Below are positions 40,101 through 45,914 of a DNA stretch of 64,000 nt, in pieces. The position numbers and the translations under genes were made by a program. The notes beneath the pieces were generated by a model. The model did no database searches. It was not told where the DNA came from and saw nothing but the letters and a program-made list of their open reading frames with translations. The stretch's first letter is position 1, and each line of letters starts with the position of its first letter. The stretch lies in the NCBI GenBank assembly GCA_964387945.1, contig CAYLYX010000001.1, forward strand, positions 124,001 through 188,000. Direction: 5' to 3'. This stretch comes from Parvicella sp964387945. GTDB taxonomy: Bacteria; Bacteroidota; Bacteroidia; Flavobacteriales_D; Parvicellaceae.

Positions 40101-42389
40101 GTACTTTGTGTTGCAGAACCTAATGCCTTGAATGCTGCCGTTATCCAATCAACAGATGTAACATGTAACTCATTCTGTGATGGTACTGCTTTGGCTGCCG
40201 CAAACGGAGGGTCTTTACCTTATACCTACTTATGGAATGGAGGAACTTCTCCAAACTTAAATGATAACGATGGTTTGTGTGCAGGCACATTTACAGTTAC
40301 TGTGACAGACGATAATAATTGTAGCACGCAAGCTTCTGTGACAATTACTGAACCTGATCCAATCGATATTGTAGAAACCATTACAGATGTAAGTTGTTTC
40401 TCAGGTAACGATGGACAGATTTCTGTAGTGGTAACTGGAGGTACACCATTCTACGTTTATGCTTGGACCAACTCCACAAGCACATCTTCTGTAGCTCCTG
40501 CACTAAGTAATGGAAGCTTCACGCTTGATATTACAGATGCTAACGGATGCGCAGCGTCAGAAACTTATACCATTAGCGAACCTACGGAAATTGTTCCAGT
40601 TTTTGATTTATTTGCAAATCCAACATGTGAATTGTGTAATGGTGAAGCAACTGTTTCTGCAACTGGTGGAACGGGAACCTATTCTTATTCTTGGTCTGGT
40701 GGTAATAATACCACATCAGTTGCCAATAATGGAATGTGCCCAGGACTGCAAGAAGTTACAGTGACGGACGTTAATGGATGCTCGGTTTCTATCAGTCAAA
40801 CCATGGTCAACCAAGCTAGTCCGCAAATTGACAACATGACATTTACGCCTCCGGCATGTAATGGCTTAACCAATGGTAGTGCAACGGTTACTGCTTCAAG
40901 TACTTTTGACCCGAACCAATTGAGCTACCAATGGGATGCTGCGACTAACAACCAGCAAACTCAAACAGCTGTTGCTCTGGGTGATGGTGTGTATTGCGTA
41001 ACTGTTACAGACCCTAATGGATGCTCAGTGTCGAATTGTGTTAATGTTATTGAACCGACACCACTTTCAGCGGTTCCAGACGGATCAACGACCATTTGTT
41101 ATGGAGAAGATACTCAAATATGGGCAAGTGGACAAGGTGGAACTTCACCTTACAACATCGTTTGGGTTCCTACTGGCTTTACAGGACAAGGACCTATCCT
41201 TGTTAGCCCGACAGTAACTACAGACTATTGCTTTAGAGTAGAAGATGCCAACGGCTGCTTATCTTCGCAAGAGTGTATTGAAATTATTGTAAGAGAACCA
41301 CTATCATTGGATGTATCACCAAGTACATCAATTTGTGACGGAGCTGATGTTGACCTTACGGCACTTGGTTCGGGTGGGGTTTTGGCAGATTATGTTTTCT
41401 CATGGCAAGATGATTCAAACAATGCCGTTTCTGAGACAACAGTAAATGATCTGTCTACTGTGAATGTGTCACCAACAGCTGATACATGGTACTATGTTAC
41501 GCTAAGTGACGGTTGTTCTATTGATGCTATTGACTCTACACAGGTTACCATTAATGGCAATCCGATAGCATTCTTATCTGCAGTTGATTCTTCAGGTTGT
41601 GAACCATTTAATGCTCAGTTCATAGCAGGATCAGATATTGGCGTGACCTATGAATACGACATCGACTGCGATGGTGTGTATGAATCTTCTGGTACTAACA
41701 CTACGTTCAACTATACATTTGAAAACGAAGGCACTTACGATGTTTGCTTAAATGTGATTTCTGCTGACGGCTGTGCTACTACCGTCTCAAATGTTGATTT
41801 CATCGAAGTGTATCCGTTGCCCGTAGCGGACTTCACTCCAGACCCTGCTTCAACTACTATTTTGACGCCAGACATTACCTTCATCGACAATTCTTCTGGA
41901 GCTTATCAGTATGACTGGGACTTTGGAGATGGCTTCTTAATGACGGGTGGACCATTAACGGAATACAACGGAGAAGAAAACACTACTGGTGTGATCACTC
42001 TTCCTACGCATACGTTCAGCGATACTGGCTACTATGACGTTACTTTGTTGGTAACGAGCTCTTATGGATGTACTAGCGAGTATAGTGAGACTATATTCAT
42101 AGAGGGAGACTATACTTTCTACACACCAAATGCGTTCAGTCCGAATGGAGATGGTGATAACGACTCGTTTAGACCGTTAGGTATTGGAATTGATGAAGAC
42201 AACTATGAATTCTATGTATTCAATCGATGGGGACAGTTAATCTACGAAGGTTATGATCCTTACGATGAATGGGATGGAATGTACAATGGCACCATGTCTC
42301 AAACCGATGTTTACGTCTGGGTGGTAAAAACTCGAGACAATAACGGAGATGTAAAAGAGTATCGTGGTCATGTAACTTTAGTTAAATAA
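31188..42389 (+). CDS. sprB: Giant SprB-like repeat adhesin with T9SS type B C-terminal domain
   Basis: 3733 residues. Signal peptide at 1-26 (ending SVYSQ). Residues about 27-290 form two Cys-rich N-terminal domains. Three Ig-like units with YSWSP..G and SPTTTTTYT phrases and one PKD-like unit follow (about 290-608). I count 34 SprB-type repeats of about 79 residues at 609-3290. Each typically opens with TDVSCNGxxDG, has a central YxWxD, a GTYTVTVTDxNGC core and ends EP or QP. Then come two Ig-like and two PKD-like domains and the gliding-motility-associated C-terminal domain (about 3640-3733, AFSPNGDGDNDSF, FNRWGQLIYE). This matches SprB-type cell-surface adhesins exported by the T9SS and moved along gliding tracks. 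The symbol reflects architecture; orthology is not tested. A terminator lies 7 bases downstream. Confidence 0.88.
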   Translation: MKKTNFLNLFIVLLSSFGLGSSVYSQCTNSSSYGSATAPTTSGSPVTMSTCNYQSEYSPVYSIQAGETYEVSVDCGGYVTVHSGSYNGPVVGSGNQPYTFTATSSGTYYIHYNTNAGCGTASNCCETQIECTSCAGPPPIPSCATNDPAGNTCQTATPICDLNGYCGSTAATYTANYSSGLNSAFCGSIENNSFLSFVAESSTISFDVWTENCTMGYGIQVFIYEDADCAGSSVDNSFTCWNPGTETDATVSATGLTPGNTYYIMIDGNSGDVCDYIIGANSGISIPVDAGPDVSICLGESTNLNATGGNGTYAWSPTGTLSSGSGASVTATPTTTTTYTVNSSTGNPLCPASTSDDVTVTVNAGGDLSMSGTSALSGSVGPGANISLNICSGGSATLNAAGASSYSWSPATGLSSTSGSSVTASPTTTTTYTIVGDNGTGCDLIGYVTVNVSPAPTVTVNSGSICEGNNITLTASGMSSYSWSPSTGLSGTSGASVTASPTTTTTYTVTGSTTGCPNDTETSTVTVTPLPNPNFSITGNQCLGTNSLTLTNTGTAGTYAWSIPSGTPTTAAGSPTTVSYGSAGTYNITLTTTTGGCTDDITIPVTIHPDPSVTVTPTDVSCNGDCDGSITAVGSGTSGYNYNWGAAGTGGTLTNQCAGNYNVTVTDINGCQVTGSGTINEPPVLAVTASATDVSCAGDNDGTVTANNATGGTAGYTYTWSGGLGTGQNFSNVSAGNYTVTATDAEGCTATANVTINEPNAINVTATSTDASCGGSDGSISVTSTTGGSGTYISTVWEDASSNPVADPNNVPAGSYTVTVTDDNNCTGTATVSVGNLAGPVVSLNAQTNASCSMVDDGTASVTVTGGAGSPTFTWAPVPGGGQGTASITGLVGGTTYTVTVDDAGCTDVLSINIGTDPDPTASTVLDSDVLCPGDCNGEATATMTGGTGPFTYAWDNSETTQQATALCFGTSNVVITDNNGCTANASVSVSAPNPLTVTINGTDATCNGGTNGSADVTIADGTPPYTTSWTHGPTSEDLTGVLATGTYTIDVTDNNGCQVSESVTIGEPAAIVINPVSATDASCNGGSDGEVDATAAGGTGTLDYEWFDAGAGSVGTTASVAGLTPGDYDVVVTDDNSCTETASVTVGEPTAISLTPSNVNSNCGQADGEVSVAATGGTVASDYTYSWVDASSGAVGNTATVTGLVAGTYTVTVTDDNGCTETATATISDAGAPSLSESHVDAFCNGSFDGSIDITPSGGTAPFTFAWTGPNGFTSTGQDINLLEAGQYDITATDDNGCIATLSITINEPPVVTVTPSATDAICFGGSTGTVNATAGGGTGTITFEWYDDPILSNNIGSGASQNGLAAGTYYVEVTDVNGCSEDGSITIGEPDNIVITTTATDANCGLADGTVSVTNTTGGSGVYVSETWVDNGSNPVTDINAVSSGSYTVTITDNNGCTGTTVQGVNDLVGPTLNLISAASASCAGYCDGTALIEAVGGTPTYVYAWNPAPGTGQGTPSVTGLCAGDYNVSVSDDNGCTDNIIVTILEPTPLVASITSNTDVSINGGTDGAATATASGGTPSYSYEWYNGCPPGTAIGQSVASATNLSAGDYAVIVEDSKGCLDTVCTTIDEPTTINISEVITDATCFNGTGGEITISVSGGVPGYTYEWYDAVTSTAIGQTGLTATGLTAGDYYVVVEDQNGASQTSNVFTIDQPTELLLTTAVTSSFNGEDISCFGACNGTANVTASGGITPYTYAWDAAAGSQTTASVNGLCAGTYSVNVTDANGCPATETVTLTEPTQMVNAPTQTDVSCNAACDGEANTSVSGGTAGYTFQWNDAGLSTTATISNLCAGTYDVTITDANNCTINDSYTITEPTALVLGEVTNGSNCNQDDGDATVTIVSGDAPFTYQWDANAGSQTTATASNLFAGCYDVDVTDANGCVETLNICVQDLGAPTVTILTQTDVSCNGGSDGFAQIQVTDGTAPYTYDWEDCSGNSIGQTTASALNLAAGCYSGTMVDAVGCQASVSVTIDEPTALNVAITASSDVTCFGYTDGSATVTAGGGTGPYTYLWSDVANQTTASASNLAPGSYQVTVTDDLGCTGTANVTIGEPIEMQLSTSVVDAFCATGTGSATVTVTTGGVSPFTYDWTPTSQTTSVATSLAPGTYDVTVTDFDGCVQTTQATVGDIPPGTATIGTIEDVSCNGGSDGTIDVSMSGTGTAPYSYQWFNGQTGTALTGQTGIQATGLPAGDYYVEVTDANGCLSTSNTGSVVEPTPVQVSSVVADARCFGSCNGTAEALASGGSQPFTYSWNDPLSQTTIQASGLCVGNYTVTVTDNNGCVETHDVTINQPSPITIDSTVTNANCQQADGNACVTPSGGSGSFTYLWPDGSSNSCAANLIAGTYIVTVTDINNCQEQISVEVADLGGPVADIISFTEVSCNGFTDAQATVDMTSGNGTNFTVLWDANTGNQTTPTASNLGAGTYSVTLTDDLGCNASTSVTISEPNALVYNVNFNFASCFNYCDGDANIIVAGGTQPYTYEWLDNVTNTIGANSSISGLCAGSYVINVEDDNGCSFTDNVVIQQPTEVSGSIVGTDISCFNSCDGTAEASGDVGFAPFSFAWDAGTGNQTGSVANNLCPGTYEVTITDDHGCMGTETVTLVEPTLLTSNIDQSGNISCNGFCDGFAQGSAMGGTGPYSYSWSGNASASSLANNLCTGTYTMTVTDDNGCTSSSSVTLTQPTALSASTSSVDLSCFESCDGSASVSVSGGVAPYQYQWDNSTFATTSSFSNECAGTYTVQVLDDNGCQLSETVTIGQPTDIVISANTTNSNCGQDNGQICANVNGGTAPYTYQWNDPNTQTGACALSLFSGCYTFTITDGNACVKDTLLCINDIAGPTVTPVSSVDVTCAGAGNGSVQFNATGGAGTLTYEIVDGSGTTVNTGVTTAANLDGDCYTLIATDVAGCIASDVLCVAEPNALNAAVIQSTDVTCNSFCDGTALAAANGGSLPYTYLWNGGTSPNLNDNDGLCAGTFTVTVTDDNNCSTQASVTITEPDPIDIVETITDVSCFSGNDGQISVVVTGGTPFYVYAWTNSTSTSSVAPALSNGSFTLDITDANGCAASETYTISEPTEIVPVFDLFANPTCELCNGEATVSATGGTGTYSYSWSGGNNTTSVANNGMCPGLQEVTVTDVNGCSVSISQTMVNQASPQIDNMTFTPPACNGLTNGSATVTASSTFDPNQLSYQWDAATNNQQTQTAVALGDGVYCVTVTDPNGCSVSNCVNVIEPTPLSAVPDGSTTICYGEDTQIWASGQGGTSPYNIVWVPTGFTGQGPILVSPTVTTDYCFRVEDANGCLSSQECIEIIVREPLSLDVSPSTSICDGADVDLTALGSGGVLADYVFSWQDDSNNAVSETTVNDLSTVNVSPTADTWYYVTLSDGCSIDAIDSTQVTINGNPIAFLSAVDSSGCEPFNAQFIAGSDIGVTYEYDIDCDGVYESSGTNTTFNYTFENEGTYDVCLNVISADGCATTVSNVDFIEVYPLPVADFTPDPASTTILTPDITFIDNSSGAYQYDWDFGDGFLMTGGPLTEYNGEENTTGVITLPTHTFSDTGYYDVTLLVTSSYGCTSEYSETIFIEGDYTFYTPNAFSPNGDGDNDSFRPLGIGIDEDNYEFYVFNRWGQLIYEGYDPYDEWDGMYNGTMSQTDVYVWVVKTRDNNGDVKEYRGHVTLVK
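32048..33011 (+). repeat. Three Ig-like units and one PKD-like unit before the SprB repeats
   Basis: Inside the adhesin gene, three consecutive units share the phrases Y(A/S)WSP.(T/A)G, SG.SVTA and SPTTTTTYT. Units 2 and 3 are the closest pair. The fourth unit has PKD-like character (YGSAGTYNITLTTTTGG). Confidence 0.75.
33012..41057 (+). repeat. Array of 34 SprB-type protein repeats
   Basis: 8046 bases encode 34 tandem units by my count, averaging 79 residues. They are conserved in protein pattern but diverged in codon use, so they are old rather than recently duplicated. Units differ in loop length, linker type and cysteine content in a correlated way, as described in the findings. Confidence 0.85.
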
Positions 42390-42395
42390 TCACAA

Positions 42396-42417
42396 GGGGC
42401 TTCTAGCCCCTTTTTTT
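42396..42417 (+). terminator. Intrinsic terminator of the sigma/adhesin unit
   Basis: A 6-bp GC-rich stem (GGGGCT / AGCCCC) with a TCT loop is followed by seven Ts, starting 7 bases after the adhesin stop codon. Confidence 0.93.
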
Positions 42418-42424
42418 ATCTTTG
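42417..42424 (+). promoter_or_regulatory. -7 promoter box of the ArsC-like gene, overlapping the terminator T-tract
   Basis: TATCTTTG matches TAnnTTTG. It shares its first T with the terminator T-tract and ends 4 bases before the ATG at 42429. No -33 TTG is seen, because that position falls in the terminator stem. Confidence 0.5.
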
Positions 42425-42428
42425 TGAT

Positions 42429-42773
42429 ATGAGCATTACGATATATCACAACCCACGATGTGGAAAATCAAGAGAAGGGTTTACGATTCTAGAGGAGCTA
42501 GGCGTCGACTTTGAGGTAAGACTTTATATGAAAGAGCAATTTGAAGAAAACGAGCTCAAGGAAGTAATTTCAAAACTTGGTATATCACCAGAAGGTTTGC
42601 TTCGAAAAAAGGAATCCATCTTCAAAGAAGAGTATGCTCAAAAAAAACTATCTGACAAGGACTGCCTAAATGCAATGCTAAAACATCCAAAGTTGATTGA
42701 ACGTCCCATTGTTATAAATAATGACAAAGCAATAATAGGCAGACCTCCATCGTTGATTAGAGATATTTTCTAA
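42429..42773 (+). CDS. ArsC/Spx-family thioredoxin-fold protein (arsenate reductase-like)
   Basis: 114 residues, the usual length. The N-terminal HNPRCGKSREG holds the single catalytic-type Cys (Cys11) of glutaredoxin-dependent arsenate reductases. The RPIVI segment near 92-96 supplies the conserved arginine, and the family's GRPPS end is present. Enzymes of this family reduce arsenate with glutathione/glutaredoxin, but many chromosomal members (YffB-like) have other or unknown roles. There is no arsR, arsB or acr3 nearby, so an arsenic role is not supported by context. It is followed after 3 bases by the FemAB-like gene. Confidence 0.88.
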   Translation: MSITIYHNPRCGKSREGFTILEELGVDFEVRLYMKEQFEENELKEVISKLGISPEGLLRKKESIFKEEYAQKKLSDKDCLNAMLKHPKLIERPIVINNDKAIIGRPPSLIRDIF

Positions 42774-42776
42774 GCC

Positions 42777-43706
42777 TTGAAGTTCCTTGTTAAAGAAATA
42801 GCTCACGCAGAAGAGTTGTCCCATCAACCTGATCTGCAATCAACCTTTTTGCTGTTCAAAAATATTTATGGAGCAGAACTAAAGTTTTTTATCCTGACTG
42901 ACAAAGGAAATAATCCGGTAGGTCATTTTTGCATTTACGCTTTTAACAAGCTTTGGCAAAAGCATCAGATTACCCCACCCTTTCTTACGGACATTCAGTT
43001 GACCACCCAATGTAAAGCGGAGAACTCAGCTCAGGTAACTACCTTTTATCGCGATATCGTCACTGCTATTGTCCAGTTTCTAAAAACACAGCCTCACACG
43101 TATCTAGAGCTTGTTTTCCCAGAAAGCTATAAAGATCTCCTTCCATTTGTCTGGAACGAGTATAAGGTTGGCGTCAAGTACTCTTATTTCATTGACTTGG
43201 GCTTGTCTGAGGAGGAATTGCTTCAAAACATGTCAACGCAACGGAGAAAAAACATACGCGATGCCGAAAAACTAAACTTGGAAATAAAGAGGGTTAGTGA
43301 TCCTACCATCATCTATGATAAGGCGATTGAAACACTCTCATCTAAGAATGCCAAGTTCAATCCTGACCTAGTAAAAAGTCTTTCTAACCTTGCAGGTACA
43401 GCCCACTTGATCTCAACTGGTCTATTCGAGAACGGCAAGCTAGTAGCATTATCAACTTGCCTCAGAACAACCAGTGAATGCACCTATCTGTTTGGCTGGA
43501 ATTCAACAGAAAAAGGGAAATCATTTTACGGAACATATGCCCTCTGGAATTGTATTCTAGCGTGCAAAGAATCGTCCGTTTCTTTCAATTTTGCAGGCTC
43601 GCAAATCCCTTCTGTAGAGAAGTATTTCAGAGGATTTGGAGGTCAGTTAACCCCTCTTCTATCAGTTGTCAGTGACAAAAGAAAACTTACGAAACAATTC
43701 TCTTAA
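42777..43706 (+). CDS. GNAT/FemAB-like acyltransferase protein
   Basis: 309 residues read from a TTG codon 3 bases after the arsC-like stop. No ATG is available until about residue 154, so the TTG with translational coupling is the best start. The second half has features of the CelD/FemAB-type GNAT fold: YSYFIDLGLSEEELLQNMSTQ, RRKNIRDAEK near 157-168 and FNFAGSQIPSVEKYFRGFGG near 277-296. Such proteins transfer aminoacyl or acyl groups to cell-wall or polysaccharide precursors. Position just before a polysaccharide locus fits, but substrate is unknown. Confidence 0.75.
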   Translation: MKFLVKEIAHAEELSHQPDLQSTFLLFKNIYGAELKFFILTDKGNNPVGHFCIYAFNKLWQKHQITPPFLTDIQLTTQCKAENSAQVTTFYRDIVTAIVQFLKTQPHTYLELVFPESYKDLLPFVWNEYKVGVKYSYFIDLGLSEEELLQNMSTQRRKNIRDAEKLNLEIKRVSDPTIIYDKAIETLSSKNAKFNPDLVKSLSNLAGTAHLISTGLFENGKLVALSTCLRTTSECTYLFGWNSTEKGKSFYGTYALWNCILACKESSVSFNFAGSQIPSVEKYFRGFGGQLTPLLSVVSDKRKLTKQFS

Positions 43707-43710
43707 GAAC

Positions 43711-43745
43711 CTTATGGCCTGAACTTCTCTACTCTTTGCCATAAG
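43711..43745. repeat. Inverted repeat upstream of the second polysaccharide locus
   Basis: Perfect 8-bp arms CTTATGGC (43711-43718) and GCCATAAG (43738-43745) with a 19-base loop. The right arm lies in the spacer just after the -33 element of the next promoter. It is not followed by a T-tract. Confidence 0.6.
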
Positions 43746-43763
43746 TAAATAATTGTAACTTTG
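43735..43763 (+). promoter_or_regulatory. Consensus Bacteroidetes promoter of the second polysaccharide operon
   Basis: TTTG (43735-43738), 17 bases, then TAACTTTG (43756-43763): a full match to TTTG-N17-TAnnTTTG. It ends 19 bases before the ATG at 43783. Confidence 0.8.
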
Positions 43764-43782
43764 CTCGATTAATACGGTTGAG

Positions 43783-45144
43783 ATGAAAGGAACGAAGGTA
43801 AATATGTTTGTGTACAATAACTGTGACAGGGACGCTCGAGTCTTAAAGGAAGCCGCATCGCTCGTTAGTGTGGGTTTTCAGGTGAAAATATTTGCAGTTC
43901 TTGACGCTAACACAGTACCTTATGAGATCAGAGATGGGATAGAAATTGTGCGGGTTGTCAAAAACCCTCTTCACTACAAGTTATTCAAGGGTGATTTGAA
44001 AGGTATATTTTTCAAACGAAAGCAAAAGTCCCTCTCGGAACTGAGAAGTGACTATAAAGCGGAAGGCACCCAAGAAAAATCAATTGCTGATAACACCAAC
44101 CACGTTGCTGTAGCGCCAAAGCAAGCCAGTTTCTTTAAGAAAGTTTTAAGAGCAGTCTTCACTTTTACATTGAAAAAACCATTGATGCTCATTCATAAAC
44201 CGCTTTGCTTTCACGATTTCTATAAAAAAACTAAGGTTTATTGTATCGAAGAACCTGCAGACATTTATCACGGTCATGACCTACATACGGTACCAACAGC
44301 CTTTAAATGTGCTCTTCCGACCAAAGCAAAAGTTGTGTATGACGCACATGAGTTATACACGGAAATGAGCGGACTGAAAAAAATTGAACGCAAACTATAC
44401 ACAAGACTAGAACGAAAGTATGCCCCTAAAGTTGATCAGTTAATCACTGTAAATCAATCGATTGCGGAAGAACTGGTCGAACGTTATAAACTCAGTAAGA
44501 CTCCCGACATCATTTTCAATTGTCCGGAAGTGAATGAAAACATAACGCTTACTGAAGATGATGTACTAAGGGAAAAACTGGACTTATCTCCAACTACCAA
44601 AATTGTACTTTATCAAGGAGGTTTTGCCCCCAATAGAGGCTTACAGAACCTTGTAAAATCTGCACAATTTATTAAAGAAGGGGTTGTTGTATTCATGGGC
44701 TGGGGTAACCTCGAGGAAGAATTAAGAACCTTAACTAGTGATTTGCAACTAGAAGATAAAGTACTTTTCACACCTGGAGTTCCGCAAAACGAATTGTTAA
44801 ACCACTCCAAGTCGGCAGATGTTGGTGTGATACCTTATCAGTTTGTAGGCCTAAATAATTACTACACAAGCCCGAATAAGTTATTTGAATATATCAACGC
44901 AAGTGTTCCAATTGCCGGGAGCAACTTCCCTGAACTGGTTAGAGTAATTGATCGATATGAAATTGGTGTAACTTTTGATCCAGAATCTCCTGAGTCAATT
45001 GCTGAAAACATTAATAAAGTTCTCGATAATGATTCGCTAAGAGAATCGTTTAAATCCAATACAGAAAAAGCTGCTCTGGACTTCAGATGGGAGAATGAAG
45101 AAAAGAAGTTAATCAGTATTTACAATGAACTATTGATGCAATGA
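43783..45144 (+). CDS. Glycosyltransferase family 4
   Basis: 453 residues. The N-terminal GT-B half is interrupted by a hydrophilic and then basic/hydrophobic insert (about 80-150), with DIYHGHDLHTVPTA near 165-178. The C-terminal half has VLYQGGFAPNRGLQNLV near 275-291, a VGVIPYQFVG segment and SPNKLFEYINASVPIAGSNFPE near 365-386. Probably a cytoplasmic enzyme adding one sugar to a lipid-linked glycan. It overlaps the next gene (ABC permease) by 4 bases, so it is the first gene of a coupled GT-permease-ATPase set. Donor unknown. Confidence 0.87.
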   Translation: MKGTKVNMFVYNNCDRDARVLKEAASLVSVGFQVKIFAVLDANTVPYEIRDGIEIVRVVKNPLHYKLFKGDLKGIFFKRKQKSLSELRSDYKAEGTQEKSIADNTNHVAVAPKQASFFKKVLRAVFTFTLKKPLMLIHKPLCFHDFYKKTKVYCIEEPADIYHGHDLHTVPTAFKCALPTKAKVVYDAHELYTEMSGLKKIERKLYTRLERKYAPKVDQLITVNQSIAEELVERYKLSKTPDIIFNCPEVNENITLTEDDVLREKLDLSPTTKIVLYQGGFAPNRGLQNLVKSAQFIKEGVVVFMGWGNLEEELRTLTSDLQLEDKVLFTPGVPQNELLNHSKSADVGVIPYQFVGLNNYYTSPNKLFEYINASVPIAGSNFPELVRVIDRYEIGVTFDPESPESIAENINKVLDNDSLRESFKSNTEKAALDFRWENEEKKLISIYNELLMQ

Positions 45145-45914
45145 TTGCTGAAATAAACAACCTCATAAAAAAACGAGACCTGATAAAGTACTTTGCTTCA
45201 TCAGAGCTTAAGAGTCTTTATAAAAACAAACTTCTTGGGGTAGGATGGGCAATTTTAGATCCATTCTTTGTTATGTTGGTATATGTTGTGCTCATGAGTA
45301 TCTTGGATAGAGGAGGTCCTTTGTTTGCAGTGATGCTATTTTCAGCTCTACTTCCTTGGAGATGGTTTACCTATAGCATAAACTCCTCCGTAAAAGCATT
45401 TGTAAGCAATGCACAACTTATTCAAACGGTTAAGTTTCCGTTATCCATTTTTTCTTTAAATGCTGTTATAATTGGAACTGTTAATTATTTAATGGGGCTC
45501 GTTGTACTCATGGTGATGCTTATTTTTTATGATGTTCCCTTCACCTTTAACTTGCTTTGGATGATTCCTATAATTGCCATTCAATTCTTCTTCATTTTTG
45601 GGGTTTCGATGATTGTTTCTGTGGTCGGCACCTTTTTTCAAGACCTACAAAACATACTCAATTTTGTAGTGAGAATTGGCTTCTATCTATCACCTGCATT
45701 GTATAGTCTTTCCAATATTCCTGTGGAATATCGAGATTTATATGTTGTGCTGAATCCGTTTGCCTCACTTTTTGAGAATTGTAAAACTGTAATCGTGAAA
45801 GGCCTCGCACCTGATCTGACCTTGCTCATTTACGCTGGATATAGTGTTCTCTTCTTCTGCATTGGACTATTCATTATTCAAAAATTTGGAAACAGAATTT
45901 CTAAAGCCCTATGA
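45141..45914 (+). CDS. ABC-2 type polysaccharide export permease (Wzm/TagG-like)
   Basis: 257 residues with six hydrophobic segments (about 33-55, 63-82, 108-132, 140-165, 172-192 and 228-248). A cytoplasmic N-terminal helix carries the family phrase ELKSLYKNKLLGVGWAILDPF (about 23-43). It should form the membrane half of an exporter for a finished polysaccharide on a lipid carrier. It overlaps the upstream glycosyltransferase by 4 bases and the downstream ATPase by 4 bases. Confidence 0.92.
   Translation: MIAEINNLIKKRDLIKYFASSELKSLYKNKLLGVGWAILDPFFVMLVYVVLMSILDRGGPLFAVMLFSALLPWRWFTYSINSSVKAFVSNAQLIQTVKFPLSIFSLNAVIIGTVNYLMGLVVLMVMLIFYDVPFTFNLLWMIPIIAIQFFFIFGVSMIVSVVGTFFQDLQNILNFVVRIGFYLSPALYSLSNIPVEYRDLYVVLNPFASLFENCKTVIVKGLAPDLTLLIYAGYSVLFFCIGLFIIQKFGNRISKAL

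Noticed and set aside
33012..41057. CRISPR-like or satellite DNA array
   Set aside because: The periodicity is at protein level (about 79 codons), units are diverged in DNA and in one continuous reading frame.
41058..41300. 35th SprB repeat (TPLSAVPDG region)
   Set aside because: It lacks the opening SC..DG loop and TVTVTD core of the repeats and reads as an Ig-like domain with TVTTDYCF instead.
42429..42773. Arsenic resistance operon
   Set aside because: Only a lone ArsC-like gene is present, with no regulator or efflux pump. Many family members are not arsenate reductases.
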